Shown in pieces: positions 17,228-26,008 of a stretch of DNA of 64,000 nucleotides. Positions within the stretch are counted from its first letter, which is position 1. The number at the start of each line of letters is the position of its first letter. The notes under the pieces are model-generated. The model ran no database searches and was not told the DNA's origin. It saw only the letters and a program-made list of their open reading frames with translations. The translations under genes were made by a program, and so were the position numbers. Source of the DNA: Amycolatopsis pithecellobii (GTDB taxonomy: Bacteria; Actinomycetota; Actinomycetes; Mycobacteriales; Pseudonocardiaceae); contig NZ_WMBA01000007.1 in assembly GCF_009707865.1 (NCBI RefSeq), positions 62,001 through 126,000 on the forward strand. The letters are read 5' to 3'.

Positions 17228-17683
17228 ATGTCCAAATCCAACTCTGTCCAACTCGCGTCCGTCCGCCTCATCACCGACGACCTGCCGCGCCTTGTCCGCT
17301 TCTACGAGATGATCACCGGCGTCACAGCCCAGTACCTGACGGAAGATTTCGTCGAGGTCGTCACGCCGTCCGCCACGTTCGCGCTGAGTACTCCGGAACG
17401 GGTCGCCTTCATAAAGGAAAACACGCCGCGTGCGGGCGCTAACAACACCGCCATCTTCGAGTTCCTCGTGGAGGACGTGGAGGTGCTCTTCTCGAAGCTG
17501 TTGGACGAGTACGGCGACGACCTCCATGTCGTGCAGAGTCCCGTCACGATGCCTTGGGGGAACCGCTCAGTCCTCATCAGGGACCCGGAAGGTTCCCTCA
17601 TCAACCTGTACACGCCGGTGACCCCGGGCGGCATCGAACTGCAGCAGAACCGCACCCCGAAGATGCTTCCGGAATCGAGTTGA
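17228..17683 (+). CDS. VOC/glyoxalase-family protein
   Basis: 151 residues. Signature blocks: VQLASVRLITDDLPRLVRFY at the N-terminus, AIFEFLVEDVEVLFSKLLD, and a C-terminal WGNRSVLIRDPEGSLINLY. Such small single-domain VOC proteins act as glyoxalase I-like lyases, or bind and detoxify antibiotics and electrophiles. It is divergent from the WYL regulator with 66 bases between starts, a common regulator-target arrangement. The gap contains AATGTTGACGAA (17172-17183), which loosely resembles the GntR palindrome but is probably only part of the promoter. Confidence 0.82.
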   Translation: MSKSNSVQLASVRLITDDLPRLVRFYEMITGVTAQYLTEDFVEVVTPSATFALSTPERVAFIKENTPRAGANNTAIFEFLVEDVEVLFSKLLDEYGDDLHVVQSPVTMPWGNRSVLIRDPEGSLINLYTPVTPGGIELQQNRTPKMLPESS

Positions 17684-17716
17684 CGACCCAGGTCCACCCG
17701 GCGGAGGGCTGAGGCC

Positions 17717-18310
17717 AGCCACGGCGCGACTTAACCTCTAGCGACCGGCAGACTGCGCTTGGCCCGTTGTGTCGTGGACGAGGGGTGGCCGCTACGGCGT
17801 GCGGCTGAGCGGTTCCAGGTTTCAGTCTCGACCGCGAAACGGCGGGCCGATCGCTACCGCGAGCAGGGTGAAGCGGGCATGGTCGACCGATCCAGCCGTC
17901 CGCACCGCAGTCCCGGTCGCACGCCCACGCGCACCGGACGCCGGATCATCAAGGTCCGCGTGCTGCGGCGGTGGGGACCGGCTCGGATCGCCTTGTTCCG
18001 GCACCTGGTGCCCTCCACCGAAATCCTGCCCGATGAGAAGAAGGAAGCTGTGGTCGCGTTCTGGCAGTGCGCTCAGATCTTCTTTGCTGCCAACGGAATC
18101 ATCGTCCAACGGGTGCTTACCGACAACGGATCATGCTACAGGTCCCGCCTCTGGGCCTACGCCAAGCCCTACCGATCCGAAACCGAACGACGCCAGGCAC
18201 TACCGCAGTGGCTCCACACCTACAACCACCACCGTGGCCACACCGCACTCGACGACCACCACCCGCCCACCGCGTCCCCAACGCCGGTCTCCGTCGAGAT
18301 GCGCCTGGAA
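17717..18310 (+). mobile_element. IS481-family transposase with two internal in-frame deletions
   Basis: The frame reads GRLRLARCVVDEGWPLRRAA, ERFQVSVSTAKRRADRYRE, MVDRSSRPHRSPGRTPTRT and VRVLRRWGPARIALF, the N-terminal HTH of IS481 transposases. It then jumps directly to STEILPDEKKE, the middle of the DDE domain. After VLTDNGSCYRSRLWAY it jumps again to AKPYRSETERRQALPQW, then LHTYNHHRGHTAL, the C-terminus. The first and third catalytic acidic segments are lost, so it cannot transpose. Both deletions keep the frame. It marks the left edge of the catabolic island. Confidence 0.85.
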
Positions 18311-18678
18311 CGTGCTCGCGCACTTGTGCTCAGCCGAGGGCTCATCGTCGTCGCGCAAAACGGCGCGAGTGTTGGGCGATGGTTGCGGCGCTGCACGGCC
18401 GCGGAACGTAGTGGCTGCCCCGAGTCGGCGCCAGGCGCCGCGCGAGAGCCGGGCGCACCGTCCCCGTTCACGCACCGGTCGGTGGACTCGCCACCCGACC
18501 GCGGGTAAGGCGCACCGAATCCGCTCAACCGACCACCCAGGACCCTGCCCGTCCCACCCGCCGCCAATTCGGCTGTAGCAAAATGTTGACAATCTTGTTA
18601 GCGTTATCGAGTGAAGTGTTGCAGCCGTGGGTGCGGCGACCGCCGTAATGCTGCCCTCAAGGAAGAGGACCGTCGACT
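18311..18678 (+). other. Leader region of the catabolic island
   Basis: Between the IS481 remnant and the alcohol dehydrogenase start there is no recognisable gene. The stretch holds the GntR-type site at 18582-18593 and a TTGACA -35-like element inside it (18587-18592). GGAAGAGG lies shortly before the GTG start at 18679. Confidence 0.5.
18582..18593. promoter_or_regulatory. GntR-type operator, site A
   Basis: AATGTTGACAAT matches the palindrome ATTGT-N2-ACAAT at 11 of 12 positions. It is about 90 bases before the first gene of the ADH/aldolase/ALDH operon. The site contains TTGACA, so bound repressor would cover a -35 element. See the perfect copy at 28208-28219. Confidence 0.6.
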
Positions 18679-19794
18679 GTGAGCTACCCGCACACCTCTC
18701 GCGCCGTCGTGGTCCCAGACCACGACTCAGGGATCAGCGTCCACGAACTACCGGTGCCGGCGCTCGTCGAAAGTGCTGTGCTGGTTCGAATCGAAGCCGC
18801 GACTGGCTGCGGAACGGACGTGCACATCGCTGCAGGACACATGCGCCACGCGACAACCTGCCGCGTGCCCCTCGTTCTCGGACACGAGATGGTGGGGCGT
18901 GTTGTCGCACTCGGTTCGAACCGAACAACCGATGCCCTCAACCGACCGGTGAGCGAGGGAGACCTGATCGCTTGGGCTTCGCCTTGGTGCGGTAGCTGCT
19001 ACTGGTGTGCCATCGCGAAGCAACCGACCCTGTGCATCAACGCCAACGTCTACGGTTTCGGGCCAACTGACCAGTTTCCAGGACTGACCGGTGGCTTCGC
19101 CGAGTACTGCTACGTCCATCCCCGCTCCCAGCTCGTGAAAGTGCCGGAATTGTTGGAACCCGCTCTGGCTTCGTCCGCGACCTGCGCGTTCCGTACCGTC
19201 GTGCACGCTTTCGAGACCGCCGGGCGCGTCGCCCCCACCGACACCCTCGTCATCCAAGGTTCCGGCGCGGTCGGTCTTTACGCCACGGCCTACGCCAAGA
19301 TGGTCGGTATACCGCAGGTCATCGTCATCGGCGCGCCAACCGAACGCCTCAACCTGGCGACCCAATGGGGCGCGTCGCAGGTACTCGACATCCAAACGAC
19401 CACCCCCGAGGAGCGGCTCGAAGCGGTCATTGCTGCAACCGACGGCCGCGGCGCCGACCTCGTCGCGGAATGCAGCGGGGTAGCGCCCGCCTTCACCGAA
19501 AGCCTGAACCTTGTGCGGCGCGGAGGGAGAGTCTTGGTCGTCGGCGCAGCCGACCCGCGACCTAGCGAAATCCACGCCACCAGCTTCAACATGCGTCAAA
19601 TCTCGGTGTCCGGCAGCATCTCGGCCGAAATCTCCCACTTCTGGCGCGCGTTCAACCTGCTCGAACAGCACCAAACAAACTTCGACTTCTCGGCGCTGCT
19701 CGGAAACCATTACACCCTCGACACCGTCGATGATGCGTTGACCTCCATTGCCGAAGGCGCAATGAAACCCGTCATCGAACCAACACCCTCATGA
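18679..19794 (+). CDS. Zinc-dependent alcohol dehydrogenase (MDR family)
   Basis: 371 residues starting at a GTG with GGAAGAGG upstream. Catalytic zinc ligands are C44 (GCGTDVH) and H69-E70 (LGHEMVG). The structural zinc cysteines are C104, C107, C110 and C119 in WCGSCYWCAIAKQPTLC. The Rossmann motif IQGSGAVGLYA is intact. It should oxidise a primary or secondary alcohol with NAD(P)+. It is the first gene of an operon with a class II aldolase (4-base overlap) and an aldehyde dehydrogenase, following GntR site A. In this island an aryl side-chain alcohol is a reasonable substrate, by inference only. Confidence 0.88.
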   Translation: MSYPHTSRAVVVPDHDSGISVHELPVPALVESAVLVRIEAATGCGTDVHIAAGHMRHATTCRVPLVLGHEMVGRVVALGSNRTTDALNRPVSEGDLIAWASPWCGSCYWCAIAKQPTLCINANVYGFGPTDQFPGLTGGFAEYCYVHPRSQLVKVPELLEPALASSATCAFRTVVHAFETAGRVAPTDTLVIQGSGAVGLYATAYAKMVGIPQVIVIGAPTERLNLATQWGASQVLDIQTTTPEERLEAVIAATDGRGADLVAECSGVAPAFTESLNLVRRGGRVLVVGAADPRPSEIHATSFNMRQISVSGSISAEISHFWRAFNLLEQHQTNFDFSALLGNHYTLDTVDDALTSIAEGAMKPVIEPTPS

Positions 19795-20519
19795 CCGCCG
19801 CCCACACTGTAAGGCCAACACGTGACCAAGTACTGAAAAACCTGGTTATCGCGAATCGTGTCCTCGCGGCGTACGAAGTGGTCGACGGGTGGGGGCATGT
19901 GAGCGCCCGCGACCCCGATGACGCCGACAGCTTCATCATGAGCGCCGTCCGCGCGCCCGCCCTCGTCCGCGAACGGGACTTGGTAGCGATTCGGGTCGGC
20001 GACGGTGAACCCCCCGCGCAGATAAAGGCATCCGTCGAACGTCACATTCACGCCGGCATCTACCGCAGTCGAAAAGACGTAACGGCTGTAGTGCATTGCC
20101 ACGCCGAGGCGCTGATCCCGTTCGGAGTCGCCGGAGTTCCTCTGCGCCCATTGGCCCACACCGACGCGTTCCTCATAGACGGATGCCCAATTTGGGAGAT
20201 TCGAGCTGCGACCTACCGCGACACCATGCTCGTCGATACAGCCGAACTGGGTGACTCACTTGCTGCAACACTCGCCCAGGCACCCATCGCGTTGATGCGC
20301 GGTCACGGCGCCACCATCGTCGGCGCCTCCATCCACGAAGCGGTGTACCGAGCTATCTATGCCCGTCACGCCGCCCTTGTCGACCTAGCCGGCCGGTCGC
20401 TCGGCACCGTCCGCTACTTGAGCACCGACGAGGCCCGTTCGGCGGCGGACTCGACCGTCAAAACCTTCGACCGCACCTGGGAACTGTGGAGCACCCAGCA
20501 TGGTGCGACGTCCCTCTGA
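19791..20519 (+). CDS. Class II aldolase/adducin family protein
   Basis: 242 residues with the zinc-binding class II aldolase signature: GWGHVSARDPDDADSFIMS, then AVVHCHAEAL (metal His residues) and MRGHGATIVGASIHEAVYRA (third His region). The family includes fuculose-phosphate aldolase, ribulose-phosphate epimerase relatives and decarboxylases of hydroxylated aromatic or pyridine acids. It performs retro-aldol or decarboxylation chemistry on a chelating 2-hydroxy-carbonyl substrate. It overlaps the ADH stop by 4 bases and the ALDH follows after 12 bases, so the three products probably act in sequence. The substrate is not assigned. Confidence 0.85.
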   Translation: MTAAHTVRPTRDQVLKNLVIANRVLAAYEVVDGWGHVSARDPDDADSFIMSAVRAPALVRERDLVAIRVGDGEPPAQIKASVERHIHAGIYRSRKDVTAVVHCHAEALIPFGVAGVPLRPLAHTDAFLIDGCPIWEIRAATYRDTMLVDTAELGDSLAATLAQAPIALMRGHGATIVGASIHEAVYRAIYARHAALVDLAGRSLGTVRYLSTDEARSAADSTVKTFDRTWELWSTQHGATSL

Positions 20520-20531
20520 ACGGAGATAGCC

Positions 20532-22025
20532 ATGAATGACACTGTGCTTGCCGACAATCAGGCCCGCGCTCAGGAAATGTTGGCCACGCAATGGCAGCTG
20601 TTCCTCGACGGCGGCCTGCGTGACGCCCAGAACGGTGCAACTTTCGATGTGGTGTCGCCGCACGCCGAACAGGTCATCGCGCAGGTGCCCAACGCCTCGG
20701 TAGACGACGCTGATGCCGCAGTAGCCGCAGCCACCCGCGCATGGCCGAGCTGGGCGGCGATGCCACCGACCGAGCGCGCGAAATACGTTAGCCAGATCGC
20801 GTCCATCATCGAAGCGAACCGCGACGACCTGGCGCTACTCGACGCCGTGGACGGCGGGGCACCAATCGGCATCATGGCCATGGACGTCAATCACTCCGCA
20901 GCTGTCTGCCGCTACTTCGCGGGACTAGCGCTCGAGACCAAGGGATACAGCGTTCCGTTAACGACCGGTACACACTTCACCGTCCGCGAACCCTACGGCG
21001 TCGTCGCCGCGATCGTCCCCTTCAACCATCCCATCCTATTCGCAGTCACCAAGCTGGCCGCCCCGCTGGTCGCCGGCAACTGCGTAATTCTCAAGCCGGC
21101 CGAAGCGACCCCGCTTTCAGCTCTCTGGTTGGGAAAGTTGCTCAGCGACGTCTTCCCGCCCGGCGTAGTCCAAATCCTGACCGGCGACGGACCGACGGTG
21201 CCTTCTCGGCTCGTAAAACATCCCGACGTCACGCGCATCTCGTTCACTGGCAGCGAGCAGACCGGGCGGCGAATCCTGCGTGATGCAGCCGACACCGGCG
21301 TCAAGGAGGTGTCCCTCGAACTCGGCGGCAAGAACGCCATGGTTGTGTATCCGGACGCTGACCCGCAAGAGGTTGCAGACGCTGCCTTCCGCGGCATGAA
21401 CTTCGCCTGGTCCGGCCAGTCCTGCGGATCCACATCACGCCTGGTGATCCACGAAACATTGGCCGATAAAGTTCTGAACCTCATGGTTGACCGGCTACAA
21501 GGACGGCGGATCGGGAACCCTGTCGACCCTTCCAACGAACAGGGACCGATGGTCGACAAGCGGCAGTTCGACCGAGTCACCGGCTTCGTATCCGAAGCCG
21601 TTGAACAGGGAGCCCGAGTCGTGTGCGGCGGCGGAACCCCTGCAACGGCGCAGCACGGCTACTACTTCGAACCCACCATCCTTGACGGAGTCGACACCAC
21701 AGACCGCGTCGCAGTGGAGGAAATCTTCGGCCCGGTCCTGTCAGTGATTCGCTGGAACGACGGAGATGACCCCGTCGACATCGCCAACTCAGTGCGCTAC
21801 GGCCTCACCGGGAGCGTGTTCTCTAACGATGTACGCCTCGCGCTGAGAGCAGCCAAACGGATTCGAGCCGGCTACATCTGGATCAACGGTTCCGCCCGCC
21901 ACTTCATCGGGATGCCCTTCGGCGGCTACAAGGCCTCCGGCCTCGGCCGGGAAGAATCAATCGAAGAGCTCCTGAGCTACACCCAGGTGAAGTCGATTCA
22001 CATCGTCGACGAGGTAACGTCATAG
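20532..22025 (+). CDS. NAD(P)-dependent aldehyde dehydrogenase
   Basis: 497 residues, full-length ALDH. Visible motifs: PYGVVAAIVPFNHPILF, LKPAEATPLSAL, FTGSEQTGRRIL for cofactor binding, the catalytic Glu in SLELGGKNAMV, the catalytic Cys in GQSCGSTSRLV, and EEIFGPVLSVI. The last family block is MPFGGYKASGLGREESIEEL. It oxidises an aldehyde, probably aromatic, to the acid. The ATG has GGAG 9 bases upstream. It is the third gene after ADH and class II aldolase, consistent with oxidising the aldehyde left after alcohol oxidation or side-chain cleavage. Followed by a PucR-type regulator after 18 bases. Confidence 0.92.
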   Translation: MNDTVLADNQARAQEMLATQWQLFLDGGLRDAQNGATFDVVSPHAEQVIAQVPNASVDDADAAVAAATRAWPSWAAMPPTERAKYVSQIASIIEANRDDLALLDAVDGGAPIGIMAMDVNHSAAVCRYFAGLALETKGYSVPLTTGTHFTVREPYGVVAAIVPFNHPILFAVTKLAAPLVAGNCVILKPAEATPLSALWLGKLLSDVFPPGVVQILTGDGPTVPSRLVKHPDVTRISFTGSEQTGRRILRDAADTGVKEVSLELGGKNAMVVYPDADPQEVADAAFRGMNFAWSGQSCGSTSRLVIHETLADKVLNLMVDRLQGRRIGNPVDPSNEQGPMVDKRQFDRVTGFVSEAVEQGARVVCGGGTPATAQHGYYFEPTILDGVDTTDRVAVEEIFGPVLSVIRWNDGDDPVDIANSVRYGLTGSVFSNDVRLALRAAKRIRAGYIWINGSARHFIGMPFGGYKASGLGREESIEELLSYTQVKSIHIVDEVTS

Positions 22026-22043
22026 AGGTGTGGAGGGGCCACC

Positions 22044-23111
22044 ATGCAAGAACTGTTAGGGCGCCTTCGCGACATTGACTCCTCGGCGGCGAACGCAGTC
22101 GGTATCATCCAGTACTTCGACTCTTTAGTCGAAGGGCGCGCAGGCGTGCATGCGTTCCTGCGCGCAGCCGCAGCTCTGTCAGGGGCGGTCTCCGGAATCG
22201 ACGTACCCGCGTTTCGCATCAGCGCCCGAGTGAACCCAGACGGACGCCCCCTCGAAGCGAACCCCGATCAAGCCAGCTGCGAAGGAAGTACCCGAGCGTT
22301 ATCCGAAACCATCGGCGGCCGTGTATGGATCGAACGCTGCGGCGAGCAAGGCGCTAGCGACCAGATAATCCTGGAACGCTTGTCGGCCGGCGTGCAGGTC
22401 GCCTTGGGGCGGACCCGACACCACCAAAGTCACGACCCGGCACGGGTGGACGTGCTGCTGGATGCCGAGTCGTCGTTCCCCGACCGAGCCGAAGCCGCGC
22501 AACGGCTCGGTCTCGATCTTCGAGCAACGGCGCGCGTAACGGCGATATTGTCCTCTCGCTCGGAGGACGATCCCGCTGCCCTTCCGCCTTGGCCACGCTC
22601 AACCCGGATAGGCCGGGTGGTGGCAGTAGTGCTCCAACCGCACCACAACTCACCCGATCTCGGCCCCGAGTTCCGGTCAGGCACCGGTCCCAGCCTCCCG
22701 GTAGGCGAACTGCACCAGTCTTGGCGGGGTGCACTCACCGCTCTTCGTTTCACATCCGCTGCCGCTGCCGGTCTCTACGCGCCTGCACAGCATCTTTCCT
22801 TTGACGAACTGGGCGTGATGCAGCGGCTGGCGTGCTCCTGGGACCAGGACCAGACGCCGGATCCGGACGTGGTTGCGTTGCGTGTACTCGAACAGGAAGC
22901 ACCGAACTCCATCTTGATCCTTGAGGCGTTGGCTGCGACAGAGAGCTACCGTCAGGCAGCCACGCTGCTTCATCGCCATCACTCATCTCTGCAAGCCCGG
23001 GTGCCTCGTCTCGAGGAATCGTTGGGTTACCGATTCGACCCGCCCGGCAAGCTGCGGCTCGCTGCCGCCCTGGCGATGCAACGTTTGGCAGCGTCGGGTG
23101 CACTGCCCTGA
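22044..23111 (+). CDS. PucR-type helix-turn-helix regulator
   Basis: 355 residues. The C-terminus carries the PucR HTH_30: NSILILEALAATESYRQAAT, LLHRHHSSLQARVPRLEESL and GYRFDPPGKLRLAAALAMQR. The N-terminal 230 residues form a sensing region with a GAF-like look (VWIERCGEQG, ERLSAGVQVALGRTR) but no confident subdomain. PucR-family activators control purine, amino-acid and phenylpropanoid catabolism in actinomycetes. Being 18 bases after the ALDH gene, it is probably co-transcribed and regulates this operon or the BVMO operon downstream. The ligand is unknown. Confidence 0.8.
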   Translation: MQELLGRLRDIDSSAANAVGIIQYFDSLVEGRAGVHAFLRAAAALSGAVSGIDVPAFRISARVNPDGRPLEANPDQASCEGSTRALSETIGGRVWIERCGEQGASDQIILERLSAGVQVALGRTRHHQSHDPARVDVLLDAESSFPDRAEAAQRLGLDLRATARVTAILSSRSEDDPAALPPWPRSTRIGRVVAVVLQPHHNSPDLGPEFRSGTGPSLPVGELHQSWRGALTALRFTSAAAAGLYAPAQHLSFDELGVMQRLACSWDQDQTPDPDVVALRVLEQEAPNSILILEALAATESYRQAATLLHRHHSSLQARVPRLEESLGYRFDPPGKLRLAAALAMQRLAASGALP

Positions 23112-23477
23112 CTGGCTGACGGGGGGCGCAGCCGACGAACATCTGCGGCCCGCCAGGTGGTCGCCCTCCGCTACTGATCGGCATCATTTGGCGGTTACAG
23201 GTACGGGTGCGAGGTTGACAAAATCGAGGGAAGGGTCGGCCAGTCGCCACTCGACTTCAGTTGCCCGTCAGAAAGCGTGCTCATGCCATACAGTCGAACG
23301 CCGTGTTCGTTCTCGCTGCCCCGAAGCGGCCAGTCCGTTCACCGTGCCCGACGGGTCCGTGGCTCAGCTTCGCTGCTCCGAACACGCTGCCCTCATGGCG
23401 CCTCGTCGACGGCTGCGTCGCCGGCATAACAGTAATTCGAGCAGCACCCCCGAAGACCGTTAGAGAGGCGTTCGTCA
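23112..23477 (+). other. Intergenic region before the SDR/BVMO operon
   Basis: No family-like protein is encoded. A weak copy of the GntR-type site, GAGGTTGACAAA (8 of 12), lies at 23211-23222 and includes TTGACA. A plus-strand frame of 180 codons starting inside the PucR gene has no recognisable motif. TAGAGAGG is found 10-17 bases before the SDR start. Confidence 0.4.
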
Positions 23478-24497
23478 ATGAGTCTCGAACCGTCATCGCC
23501 CGCCAAGCCGGGGCACGCGCTGATCACCGGCACCGGGTTACTAGGTGCGCACGTCGGTCGATGGCTGCTCGACGACGGCTGGGAAGTGACCCTGCTGGAC
23601 CGTGCACCTGACCACAGCTACCTCCAACAAATCCTCGGACGGTCCTATCTCGATCGTGGAGCGACCGTCTTAACCGGCGACCTTCTCGACCCGCATCTGA
23701 CGAGCAAAACCCTGAAAGGGGTGCAGCCTGACGTCGTCATCCACACAGCCGCTCTCATCGCGTTGGAAGCACAACGGAACCTGGGTTTGACACTCGACGT
23801 CAACGTGGTTGCGCCGGCTCGGTTAGCGACCTGGGCAGCGGAGAACGGCGCGCACCGGTTCGTAGCAACCAGCACTTGGGGCGTTTACGACCAGGCGTAC
23901 CAGCAGCCGTTGACGGAAGACTCGCCGGTGGGCCCCGTACCGCAGAGCCACTACGCGGCATCGAAGGTCGCGATGGAATACACCCTCCACAGTTTGGCAA
24001 CGACTGGCGCCCTGTCAGTGGTCGTTGCTCGCCCTTCAACTCTGTACGGGTACGCGCCAGCTGACGCCGGAGGTCCCGGCACTGCGGTGATCGAACGGCT
24101 CGTTCGGGCCGCCCTGCGTGGCGAACCAGTCACAGTTTCGAACGCTGCGGTGACCGGCGGCGAGTTGGTGTATGCCGTGGATGCAGCGAAGGTTCTCGCC
24201 TCGGCCGCGTCCTCGACGCTCCCAGACCCGTTCACCATCGTTCTCGCAAGTTCCGGTGAGCTGACCGATGCCTACGAACTAGCCGATGCGATCCGCACCC
24301 ACGTGCCTTCGGCGCAGGTTGATGTTGACCGGAGTCCTGCGACCGGTCCCCGGCCGCCGCGTTACGCGTTCGCTACCGACGCATCGAAAACACGCATCCT
24401 GCTCGGCTTGGACCCGCCGTCGCTGCTGAAGGACGGAATTGGTCGATACATCGAGGCCATGCGGGGATACGAAGCGCAGGAGGAACACACACGATGA
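23478..24497 (+). CDS. NAD(P)-dependent epimerase/dehydratase (extended SDR)
   Basis: 339 residues. It has the glycine-rich GHALITGTGLLGAHVGRWLL, a variant of GxxGxxG, then GDLLDPHLTS, VIHTAALIALEAQ, VATSTWGVYDQ, and the catalytic pair in SHYAASKVAMEY (YxxxK). This fits extended SDRs that oxidise or reduce hydroxyl groups on sugars or aryl side chains. It overlaps the BVMO gene by 4 bases and so heads an SDR, BVMO, esterase operon. In that context it may form the ketone that the BVMO oxidises; this is inferred. Confidence 0.85.
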   Translation: MSLEPSSPAKPGHALITGTGLLGAHVGRWLLDDGWEVTLLDRAPDHSYLQQILGRSYLDRGATVLTGDLLDPHLTSKTLKGVQPDVVIHTAALIALEAQRNLGLTLDVNVVAPARLATWAAENGAHRFVATSTWGVYDQAYQQPLTEDSPVGPVPQSHYAASKVAMEYTLHSLATTGALSVVVARPSTLYGYAPADAGGPGTAVIERLVRAALRGEPVTVSNAAVTGGELVYAVDAAKVLASAASSTLPDPFTIVLASSGELTDAYELADAIRTHVPSAQVDVDRSPATGPRPPRYAFATDASKTRILLGLDPPSLLKDGIGRYIEAMRGYEAQEEHTR

Positions 24498-26008
24498 CCG
24501 GCGAGACTATCGAGACGGTAATCATCGGTGCAGGCTTCAGCGGCCTGTCCGCCGCGCACGAGCTGTTGACGTCGGGGCGCAACGACTTCGTACTGCTCGA
24601 GCAAGCCAGCGAGGTCGGCGGGGTCTGGCGAGACAACCAGTACCCGAACGCCGCATGCGATGTGCCAGCCCAGCTGTACAGCCTCTCATTCGCCCCCAAC
24701 GCCGAATGGTCCTGCAACTACGCGCCTTGGCACGAGATACTCGCCTACATGAACAAGGTTGTCGACGACCTTGGCATTCGCGACCGAATCCGGTTCGAAA
24801 CCGAACTCGTAGCCGCGACCTGGGAACACAATTCAGGCGAATGGCTACTGACCCTCGCCGACGCGTCCACCATCCGGTGCCGCTTCCTTATCTCAGCAGT
24901 CGGGGCGTTGAGCCGACCGTTGATTCCTGACCTCCCAGGGATGGATGAGTTCCGTGGGGAAATCCTGCATACCGCCCACTGGCACCCTGACGTTCGACTC
25001 GAGGGCAAGCGAGTCGCGGTCATCGGCGCCGGGGCCAGCGCGGTACAGGTTGTCCCGTACGCCGTCGACACGGCGGCCGAGGTGTTGTCGGTCGTTCGCA
25101 CCCCCCCATACGTGATGCCGAAACCCGAGGAACATTACGACGAGGCCGCGAAGGCCAGGTTCCGTGCCAAACCTGAAGAGATGGACCGGAAACGCAAGGA
25201 ACACTACGACTTCTTCACTGTGTCGACGGACGCTCAGGCCGCGATGGACACCACCTTCTTAGACAAGGTGGAAGCCGATTGGCGCGACCATCTTGAGTCG
25301 GCCGTTGCCGACCCCGACCTTCGACGTTTACTGACACCGAACTACAGATGGGGCTGTCGTCGCCCCGTCGTTTCCAACGTGTACTACCCGGCTCTGGCTG
25401 ACCCCAAGACGACTGTCTGGGACGTTGGGATTGTTGCTTTCACACCAACCGGTGTTGTGGGGTCCGACGGACGCGAATGGGACGCCGACGTAGTCATCCT
25501 CGCAACCGGGTTCCGCGGCACCGAACTGTTCGAAGGCGTCGACTACACCGGCATCGGCGGCAGACAGCTCAGAAAAGAATGGGCGAGCGAACCGCAGGCT
25601 TGGAAAGGCACCCTGGTGTACGGGTTCCCCAACCTCTTCCTCATCACCGGCCCGAACACCCAAGCGTCCGGTTCGATCATTGGCATCATCGAGGCGCAGA
25701 CCCGGATGGTCGTCGCCCTCATCGACCTCGCCGATCGAGCCGGCGCGAGCAGCGTCGCCGTCACCGAAGACGCGCAGCGTCGCTACAACGAATGGCTGGA
25801 CGCCGTCATGGCTGGAACGGTGTGGCAGATCGGCGGTTGCGCAAGCTGGTACCGCGTTGGCGGCACCGGCAAGGTCGTCACCAAGTACCCAGGATCGTTG
25901 GCAAGCTTCGAGGCCGTCACATCTGACCTGGACCCCGACGACCTGGAGCTCACCGTCCTCGACCGGGCGGCAGCTGACACGGAGGACCGGTCGCGTGCAA
26001 CGACATGA
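24494..26008 (+). CDS. FAD-dependent Baeyer-Villiger-type monooxygenase
   Basis: 504 residues with two Rossmann motifs: TVIIGAGFSGLSAAHELL (FAD) and RVAVIGAGASAVQVVPY (NADPH). Between them lies FRGEILHTAHWHPD, which fits the BVMO fingerprint FxGxxxHxxxW with His replacing the usual final Pro/Asp. Other blocks: GGVWRDNQYPNAACDVPA, VVILATGFRGTELFEG and FLITGPNTQASGS. It should insert oxygen next to a ketone to give an ester. The overlapping downstream alpha/beta hydrolase could hydrolyse that ester, a classical pair. An aryl-ketone substrate is inferred from the surrounding island. Confidence 0.87.
   Translation: MTGETIETVIIGAGFSGLSAAHELLTSGRNDFVLLEQASEVGGVWRDNQYPNAACDVPAQLYSLSFAPNAEWSCNYAPWHEILAYMNKVVDDLGIRDRIRFETELVAATWEHNSGEWLLTLADASTIRCRFLISAVGALSRPLIPDLPGMDEFRGEILHTAHWHPDVRLEGKRVAVIGAGASAVQVVPYAVDTAAEVLSVVRTPPYVMPKPEEHYDEAAKARFRAKPEEMDRKRKEHYDFFTVSTDAQAAMDTTFLDKVEADWRDHLESAVADPDLRRLLTPNYRWGCRRPVVSNVYYPALADPKTTVWDVGIVAFTPTGVVGSDGREWDADVVILATGFRGTELFEGVDYTGIGGRQLRKEWASEPQAWKGTLVYGFPNLFLITGPNTQASGSIIGIIEAQTRMVVALIDLADRAGASSVAVTEDAQRRYNEWLDAVMAGTVWQIGGCASWYRVGGTGKVVTKYPGSLASFEAVTSDLDPDDLELTVLDRAAADTEDRSRATT

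Noticed and set aside
17162-17527. Long N-terminal extension of the WYL regulator
   Set aside because: It runs antisense through the glyoxalase gene and lacks homology; the GTG at 17161 has a good ribosome binding site and sits at the HTH start.
23149-23159. CCGCCAGGTGG-like small inverted repeat, also near 36077
   Set aside because: Two short copies in GC-rich DNA without positional consistency; not enough to call an element.
22921-23463. 180-codon plus-strand frame after the PucR gene
   Set aside because: It begins inside pucR, has no family motif and is Arg/Ser/Pro rich as expected of a chance frame in GC-rich DNA.
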